Shown here in pieces: positions 7,077 to 10,207 of a stretch of 10,207 nt of DNA. The stretch lies in NCBI GenBank assembly GCA_031283565.1, contig JAITBM010000028.1, positions 1-10,207 on the forward strand, written 5' to 3'. Position 1 is the stretch's first letter. Every line of letters begins with the position of its first letter. A program made the position numbers and the translations under genes. Source of the DNA: Rickettsiales bacterium (GTDB lineage Bacteria > Pseudomonadota > Alphaproteobacteria > Rs-D84). The notes under the pieces are model-generated. The model was not told the origin of the DNA and did not search any database. It worked only from the letters and a program-made list of their open reading frames with translations.

Positions 7077-7105
7077 ATGCTAGCACTTGCAGCGCAGCGT
7101 TGCAA
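7077..7105 (-). promoter_or_regulatory. uppS operon promoter
   Basis: On the - strand, TTGCAA (7105-7100), a 17-bp spacer, TAGCAT (7082-7077) preceded by TGC. The expected start is near 7070, about 15 nt before the uppS ATG. Its -10 box lies one base from the ispA -10 box on the opposite strand. Confidence 0.5.
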
Positions 7106-7130
7106 TAAAAATCAAGAACAGGGGTCAGAA

Positions 7131-8012
7131 ATGGATTTCATGACGGATTTGAAAAAAATAGCGGGCGACGCGAACCGCGTACTTGGCGAATGCATTGAGC
7201 CCGCGGAATGGAGCGGCGCCCCCGCGGATGTGGGGCGCTATGCCGCATTGGACGCCGGCAAATGCCTGCGCACCTATATAACGGTCAAATCGGCCGGACT
7301 GTTCGGGTCCGGCCTTTACATGCAGGCAGTCCGCGCGGGCGCCTGCATCGAGATGGTCCACAATTTCTCGCTGATCCACGACGACATGCCGTGCATAGAC
7401 AACGACGCGCTTCGGCGCGGGCGGCCGTCCGCATGGGCGAAGCATGGGGAGAGAAACGCCATCTTGGGCGGAGACTATTTGCTGAACAATGCATACCGCG
7501 TGCTGTCGCGCGACGACAGGATCGCGGACGCGCCCACGCGCATGAGGCTGATTCAGATTTTGTCTGAAAGCACGGACGGGATGATTCTTGGCGAATGGAT
7601 GGATTGCGAGGCCGAGGCCGGGAAATTCCGGACCGCGCCGGAAATCGACCGCATTCAGAGTCTGAAAACCGGGCGAATGTTTCTGGCCTGCACCATGTCG
7701 GGGGCCGCGCTGGGCGGGGCTGACGGGACTGCGGCTGCCGCGCTGAAAAAATTCACTGCTCCCATGGGGCTCTGCTTTCAGGTGACTGACGACATTTTGG
7801 ACGCCAGCGGAGATCAGGAAAAAGTCGGGAAGACTCTGTGCAAGGACGGTCCGGCGGGCAAGGCGACATATGTCGCGCTGCTGGGGCTTGACGGGGCCAG
7901 GAAAAAGGCGGACGACCTTGCGGCCGAGGCCAAAGATGCCCTGTCCATGTTCAAGGACCGGGCCCAAGGCCTGATCGATCTGATGGATTACATGGTGGCC
8001 AGGGATAGATAG
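7131..8012 (+). CDS. ispA: Short-chain trans-prenyl diphosphate synthase, probably farnesyl diphosphate synthase
   Basis: Cytoplasmic class I polyprenyl synthase that condenses dimethylallyl/geranyl diphosphate with isopentenyl diphosphate. 293 aa, normal for bacterial FPP synthases. First aspartate-rich motif DDMPCID (84-90) in the context HNFSLIHDD; second motif DDILD (220-224). F79, five residues before the first aspartate, is aromatic, as in short-chain (C15) enzymes. Odd points: the usual GGKRLRP is AGKCLRT (42-48), keeping K44 and R47 but losing the first arginine; and the usual GGQxxD loop reads LGEWMD (153-158). These make it a divergent member; geranylgeranyl product cannot be excluded. 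The start ATG 7131 has AGGGG six bases upstream; a second ATG three codons in is possible. It is divergent from uppS. Confidence 0.9.
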   Translation: MDFMTDLKKIAGDANRVLGECIEPAEWSGAPADVGRYAALDAGKCLRTYITVKSAGLFGSGLYMQAVRAGACIEMVHNFSLIHDDMPCIDNDALRRGRPSAWAKHGERNAILGGDYLLNNAYRVLSRDDRIADAPTRMRLIQILSESTDGMILGEWMDCEAEAGKFRTAPEIDRIQSLKTGRMFLACTMSGAALGGADGTAAAALKKFTAPMGLCFQVTDDILDASGDQEKVGKTLCKDGPAGKATYVALLGLDGARKKADDLAAEAKDALSMFKDRAQGLIDLMDYMVARDR

Positions 8013-8072
8013 CCGCGCGGTTCCCGCCGCCCTGATTAAAGAATTGGCCATAAAATCCGAATCATAACGACG

Positions 8073-8087
8073 CGCGCGAAACGCGCG
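8073..8087. terminator. CGCGCG hairpin after ispA
   Basis: CGCGCG (8073-8078), AAA loop, CGCGCG (8082-8087), about 60 nt beyond the ispA stop. It is a stable stem but not followed by a T-run, so it could be a pause site or mRNA 3' end protector rather than a true intrinsic terminator. Confidence 0.3.
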
Positions 8088-8144
8088 GCAAAGCAGGCAG
8101 GCAGTTCTGCTCGGCCGTGTTTTCCACTCGCATTATTAATTCGG

Positions 8145-8167
8145 ATCCCGCGGTCAAGCCGCGGGAT
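8145..8167. repeat. REP-like palindrome
   Basis: ATCCCGCGG (8145-8153), loop TCAAG, CCGCGGGAT (8159-8167): a perfect 9-bp stem. The composition resembles the short extragenic palindromes found in many copies in proteobacterial genomes. Only this copy is in the window. Confidence 0.45.
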
Positions 8168-8243
8168 GATGCTTTGGGGAAATCACATAAAAATAAACTC
8201 TTTGCGCTTGCGCCTTGTTCTTTTGTCTGATTAAAGTTGTCTT

Positions 8244-8266
8244 GATGTCGGCTGTCTGCCGGCATC
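8244..8266. repeat. Hairpin GATGTCGGC/GCCGGCATC
   Basis: GATGTCGGC (8244-8252), loop TGTCT, GCCGGCATC (8258-8266): 9 bp with one G-T pair. The arm shares GCCGGCAT with the repeats at 6-17 and 87-98, so it may belong to the same dispersed repeat class. Confidence 0.35.
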
Positions 8267-8481
8267 GGGGCCTCGAAAGCGCCGCAGGGAAAAAACTCCG
8301 GCTTTGATTTGGGCGCGCGAATAAACTGAATAAACTCGTAATTCTGCATGATTGTTTTGAAACTTAGGCCATTCCCGGGGCCTGCCGCGAAAATTGTCGG
8401 CGTGGCTGGGCCGGATTCGGAAATAAGCGCGCAGTACTGGCAGCCGCAAGCATTCCGGCGCGCCCGCATGTTTTTTGCGCG

Positions 8482-8520
8482 GCAAATTGACCAAATTCTT
8501 ATTTGAAAGCAGCAATTTGC
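8482..8520. promoter_or_regulatory. Inverted repeat at the rubrerythrin -35 region
   Basis: GCAAATT (8482-8488) and AATTTGC (8514-8520) form a 7-bp inverted repeat with a 25-bp gap. The right arm overlaps the -35 box. It could be an operator for a redox- or metal-responsive repressor, but it matches no box I can name. Confidence 0.25.
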
Positions 8521-8544
8521 AATGCGTTTTTATTGTGCTAGGAT
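8517..8544 (+). promoter_or_regulatory. Rubrerythrin promoter, TTGCAA-16-TAGGAT with TGC extension
   Basis: TTGCAA (8517-8522), a 16-bp spacer, TAGGAT (8539-8544) preceded by TGC. The expected start is near 8551, about 21 nt before the ATG, leaving room for AAAGGAG (8557-8563) eight bases before it. Confidence 0.55.
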
Positions 8545-8571
8545 GGCCGTGCAACAAAAGGAGAACCAACT

Positions 8572-9192
8572 ATGGCTACATTGAAAGGGTCGCAGACCGA
8601 AAAAAATATACTTACTGCTTTCGCGGGCGAAAGCCAGGCGCGGAATCGCTACACTTTCTTTGCTTCCAAGGCGAAGGAGGATGGGTTTCAGGCTATCGGC
8701 AAGATATTCGAGGAAACCGCGAATCAGGAAAAAGAGCATGCGGAGCGCCTGTTCAAGTTTCTTGAAGGCGGGGCGGTGGAGATCTCCGCGGCTTTCCCGG
8801 CCGGAAAAATAGGCGCGACGCTTGAAAATCTGCAGGCAGCGGCGTTCGGAGAGCACGAGGAAAACACCGACATGTATCCGAAGTTCGCGCAGATCGCCGC
8901 AAGCGAGGGGTTCGACTCCATCGCCGAGGTGCTGAAGCATATCGGATATGCTGAGCGGTATCACGAATCGCGCTATCGCGCCCTGATCGACGGCTTGGAA
9001 AAGGGAACATTGTTCAAGCAGGACAAGGTAGTCATGTGGCGCTGCACGAATTGCGGCAACTGGCACATCGGCAGGGAGGCGCCGTCAGTATGTTCGGCCT
9101 GCCTGCATGCGCAGGGCTACTTCATCAGCGAGGGGACGATAGAGCGCTGCGATACGAACGAAGGTTTTTGCGAATACTCAAAGATAGGCTAG
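8572..9192 (+). CDS. rbr: Rubrerythrin (diiron peroxidase)
   Basis: Cytoplasmic hydrogen peroxide reductase of anaerobes and microaerophiles; electrons pass from a rubredoxin-type site to a diiron centre. 206 aa. N-terminal ferritin-like domain (1-145) with ligands E20, E53 and H56 (QEKEH), E94 and E97 (GEHEEN), E128 and H131 (AERYH). C-terminal rubredoxin-like domain with C158, C161, C174 and C177. It aligns without gaps to what I recall of the Desulfovibrio vulgaris protein up to the last iron cysteines. Odd: the usual CGY after the first pair is CGN, and about 15 extra residues follow the rubredoxin domain, with C193 and C200. The strong AAAGGAG supports this start. It is monocistronic, between its own promoter and terminator. 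Confidence 0.97.
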   Translation: MATLKGSQTEKNILTAFAGESQARNRYTFFASKAKEDGFQAIGKIFEETANQEKEHAERLFKFLEGGAVEISAAFPAGKIGATLENLQAAAFGEHEENTDMYPKFAQIAASEGFDSIAEVLKHIGYAERYHESRYRALIDGLEKGTLFKQDKVVMWRCTNCGNWHIGREAPSVCSACLHAQGYFISEGTIERCDTNEGFCEYSKIG

Positions 9193-9213
9193 GTCTGTTT
9201 CGAGCATGGCCGC

Positions 9214-9249
9214 CGGTGTCATTGCGTTCCCGCAATGGCGCCGTTTTTT
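9214..9249 (+). terminator. Rho-independent terminator of rubrerythrin
   Basis: A 13-bp stem (9214-9226 with 9231-9243, two G-T pairs), TTCC loop, then six T (9244-9249), 22 nt after the stop codon. Confidence 0.9.
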
Positions 9250-9471
9250 ATGGCGCTGGAAAGTGGGCGGCGTATTCCACCGCGCTTGTCTTCGCGCTGT
9301 TTTCCATATTCGCATTTCTGATCCGAATGCGTCATGCCGGATCCGCCCGCTGGATGATTATAGGAACGCGCTTTGAGCAATGTGGCAAAACAGAAAAAAA
9401 CCTTGATATTTTGTTAGGCCGGCCACTGCCTTGATCCTGTGGTCTGGCCGCGGGATGAACCTTTGCTAGTT
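9250..9471. other. Gene-free stretch between two terminators
   Basis: No supported gene. The + strand could encode a hydrophobic segment (TALVFALFSIFAFLI), but its frame has no start codon with a ribosome-binding site and it overlaps the rubrerythrin terminator. Visible structure: CGCATT/AATGCG hairpin (9311-9316 with 9326-9331) and a 10-bp stem with one bulge (9417-9426 with 9439-9449). Since a second terminator follows, an unrecognised short transcript is possible, but I found no clear promoter. Confidence 0.4.
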
Positions 9472-9500
9472 AATAAACGGCGGCAGGGCGTTTATTTTTT
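9472..9500 (+). terminator. Rho-independent terminator with no obvious gene
   Basis: AATAAACG (9472-9479), 9-nt loop, CGTTTATT (9489-9496), with a six-T run at 9495-9500. It ends four bases before the -35 box of the next promoter, so it may act as an insulator against read-through from rubrerythrin. Confidence 0.65.
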
Positions 9501-9503
9501 CAT

Positions 9504-9533
9504 TTGACATATCGTCGGATGTTAGGTTATAAT
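9504..9533 (+). promoter_or_regulatory. Near-consensus sigma70-type promoter
   Basis: A perfect TTGACA (9504-9509), 18-bp spacer and a perfect TATAAT (9528-9533). This is the best promoter match in the window. No coding start with a ribosome-binding site follows for over 300 nt, which suggests an untranslated RNA or a long leader. Confidence 0.7.
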
Positions 9534-9539
9534 GCTAGC

Positions 9540-9654
9540 GAACCGCAGGGATGCGCGTTCAGGACCTTAACAAGTCAATATTACCAGCGACGCATATATA
9601 GTTCGTGCGTTGTATCCGCTCTGGGCATGAATCGGGCGCGGTGCGCCTTTTTTT
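9540..9654 (+). ncRNA. Candidate small RNA or attenuated leader
   Basis: A predicted transcript of about 115 nt from the strong promoter to an intrinsic terminator. It contains a 7-bp hairpin (CGACGCA/TGCGTTG, with one G-T pair) near 9589-9613, and ends in GGCGC-GGT-GCGCC plus seven T. GGCAT (9624-9628) can also pair with ATGCC (9655-9659), enclosing the terminator and its T-run. It does not show signatures I know for SRP RNA, tmRNA, RNase P or 6S RNA. It is either a free-standing small RNA or the 5' leader of the small secreted-protein gene at 9865. Confidence 0.4.
9635..9654 (+). terminator. Intrinsic terminator/attenuator
   Basis: GGCGC (9635-9639), GGT loop, GCGCC (9643-9647), then seven T (9648-9654). 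Short stem but all GC with a strong T-run. Confidence 0.65.
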
Positions 9655-9656
9655 AT

Positions 9657-9715
9657 GCCGACAACCCCAAAGCCGGGGATGAGCAATGCCCCGCCATGGT
9701 CGGGGAGCCGTCGGT
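9657..9715 (+). other. Possible three-way-junction RNA fold
   Basis: An outer stem GCCGAC (9657-9662) with GTCGGT (9710-9715, one G-T pair) encloses two hairpins: CCCC/GGGG (9665-9668, 9675-9678) and CCCCG/CGGGG (9689-9693, 9701-9705). The middle GGGG can pair instead with the following CCCC (9689-9692), so two folds compete. It matches no riboswitch I can name. Confidence 0.3.
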
Positions 9716-9808
9716 CGGATAACAGGGTTTTCCTAAGGCCGGCGGGGTCATTCTGGTAAATGATTTGTTAACTCCCTGGCCGCTAAATTCCCAAAAGTTC
9801 ACTATTTA

Positions 9809-9849
9809 CCGGCATGGCGGCGGCAGAGCTATTCCGCCGGCCATGCCGG
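9809..9849 (+). promoter_or_regulatory. 15-bp hairpin next to the ribosome-binding site
   Basis: 9809-9823 pairs with 9834-9849 (one bulged G at 9839), loop of 10 nt. It ends three bases before AAAGGAG of the gene at 9865, without a T-run. Placement suggests control of translation start or mRNA stability; it could also be a dispersed palindrome. Confidence 0.5.
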
Positions 9850-9864
9850 GCGAAAGGAGCGAAC

Positions 9865-10137
9865 ATGAAAATACTTGCAGCTATATTAGCGGCCGCCATT
9901 GCCGCAGGCGCGGCAAACGCGGCGCAAATATGCAAAAGAAACGTGGAATGGGGATGCGTTCCCGGCGGGCGACTCGGCAGCTGTGCAGCTGCCGTTGCTG
10001 GCAGTACAACCGGTCATGTTTGCTGTTGCAATCGTGGGAGTGGGTGGGTTCCTCTTTATTCGGCATGGGATACTGGCTCGTCTCATTCAGATGAAGATAC
10101 GTGTAAATATGTATGCCCCGGTTTATGTTCTTTATAA
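9865..10137 (+). CDS. Small cysteine-rich secreted protein
   Basis: 90 aa. Residues 1-19 form an alanine-rich signal peptide (MKILAAILAAAIAAGAANA) with cleavage after ANA. The mature part of about 71 residues has nine cysteines, including a CCC triplet, and ends with WVPLYSAW followed by a C-x3-C-x3-C tail (TCKYVCPGLC). I recall similar small exported proteins in RF32-type alphaproteobacteria, with a CWC core, a WVF-type motif and a tail of spaced cysteines, often in tandem; this is memory, not a search. Function unknown; the cysteine density suggests a disulphide-bonded extracellular peptide. The start is fixed by AAGGAG five bases upstream. Regulation may involve the hairpin and leader structures before it. 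A second signal-peptide gene follows 12 nt after its stop. Confidence 0.75.
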   Translation: MKILAAILAAAIAAGAANAAQICKRNVEWGCVPGGRLGSCAAAVAGSTTGHVCCCNRGSGWVPLYSAWDTGSSHSDEDTCKYVCPGLCSL

Positions 10138-10149
10138 ATAGGCATGACA

Positions 10150-10207
10150 ATGAACAAAATACTGATTTTTGCAATTGTGATCGTCGTTACTGATGCTTTT
10201 GGCGACG
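10150..10207 (+). CDS. Start of another secreted protein, cut by the window edge
   Basis: Only 19 codons are present, beginning MNKILIFAIVIVVTDAFGD: a lysine followed by a hydrophobic core and a likely cleavage region, i.e. a signal peptide. An in-frame ATG two codons earlier (10144) is possible. It begins 12 nt after the preceding small secreted-protein gene, so the two are probably co-transcribed. The rest lies beyond the window, so family membership cannot be judged. Confidence 0.5.
   Translation, partial: MNKILIFAIVIVVTDAFGD

Larger units (their letters stand above)
8013..8571. other. Gene-free stretch with palindromes, ispA to rubrerythrin
   Basis: About 560 bp without a credible gene. 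Open frames on the - strand span it (up to 135 codons) but lack ribosome-binding sites, run through palindromes, have low-information composition, and one overlaps the rubrerythrin promoter. It holds four items listed separately: a CGCGCG hairpin (8073-8087), a REP-like palindrome (8145-8167), a 9-bp hairpin (8244-8266) and the rubrerythrin promoter with a flanking inverted repeat. No tRNA or known RNA signature was recognised. Confidence 0.5.

Noticed and set aside
8062..8469. Open frame of 135 codons on the - strand between ispA and rubrerythrin
   Set aside because: No ribosome-binding site, low-information composition, and it runs straight through a 9-bp palindrome and two hairpins; GC-rich DNA often has such open frames.
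9036..9434. + strand frame with a hydrophobic segment after rubrerythrin
   Set aside because: It begins inside rubrerythrin in another frame and crosses its terminator; there is no internal start with a ribosome-binding site.
9504..9722. + strand frame of 72 codons after the strong promoter
   Set aside because: Its only start is a TTG inside the -35 box; it crosses a terminator and the sequence resembles no protein.
1..10207. CRISPR array, tRNA, rRNA, insertion sequence or attachment sites
   Set aside because: I looked for regularly spaced repeats, tRNA T-arm motifs, transposase motifs and terminal inverted repeats and saw none.

Overview
The window reads as chromosome from an uncultured, probably host- or gut-associated alphaproteobacterium of the RF32/Rs-D84 kind. 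This is an inference from gene content. UvrA and the uppS-cdsA-rseP block look proteobacterial. UvrA has the CPVSG variant of its first zinc site, which I associate with alphaproteobacteria. The two ends of the window carry cysteine-rich secreted proteins of a style I recall from RF32 genomes. Rubrerythrin points to an anaerobic or microaerophilic life. Housekeeping genes look GC-rich; the left-hand secreted-protein gene is visibly more AT-rich.

Layout: (1) 1-1049: a short repeat-bearing leader, a near-consensus sigma70-type promoter and a 291-aa cysteine-rich secreted protein on the + strand. (2) 1103-3919: uvrA on the - strand, with its own promoter lying almost on the start codon. (3) 4035-7055: a tightly packed - strand operon: uppS, a 33-aa micro-ORF, cdsA, rseP, then two small secreted cysteine-containing proteins of 71 and 113 aa. 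Four of its five junctions are ATGA stop/start overlaps, and the fifth is a Shine-Dalgarno sequence fused to the cdsA stop codon. (4) 7048-8012: ispA on the + strand, whose promoter interlocks with the uppS promoter. (5) 8013-8571: a gene-free stretch with palindromes and the rubrerythrin promoter. (6) 8572-9249: rubrerythrin with a textbook terminator. (7) 9250-9864: gene-free, but with a second terminator, a near-consensus promoter followed about 95 nt downstream by a terminator hairpin (small RNA or attenuated leader), a possible multi-stem fold and a 15-bp hairpin just before a ribosome-binding site. (8) 9865-10207: a 90-aa cysteine-rich secreted protein and the start of a second secreted protein cut by the window edge.

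How it fits together: IspA makes the farnesyl diphosphate that UppS extends to the undecaprenyl carrier used for peptidoglycan and other envelope polymers. CdsA supplies CDP-diacylglycerol for phospholipids, and RseP is the intramembrane protease of envelope stress signalling. The central block is therefore an envelope-biogenesis cluster with lipid-carrier supply at a shared divergent promoter. The two coupled secreted proteins and the cysteine pair in the RseP PDZ domain suggest an oxidising, disulphide-rich envelope, in keeping with the cysteine-rich secreted proteins at both ends.

The strongest candidates for something undescribed are the micro-ORF between uppS and cdsA, the RseP-coupled secreted pair, and the 9504-9864 structured RNA block ahead of the small secreted-protein genes.
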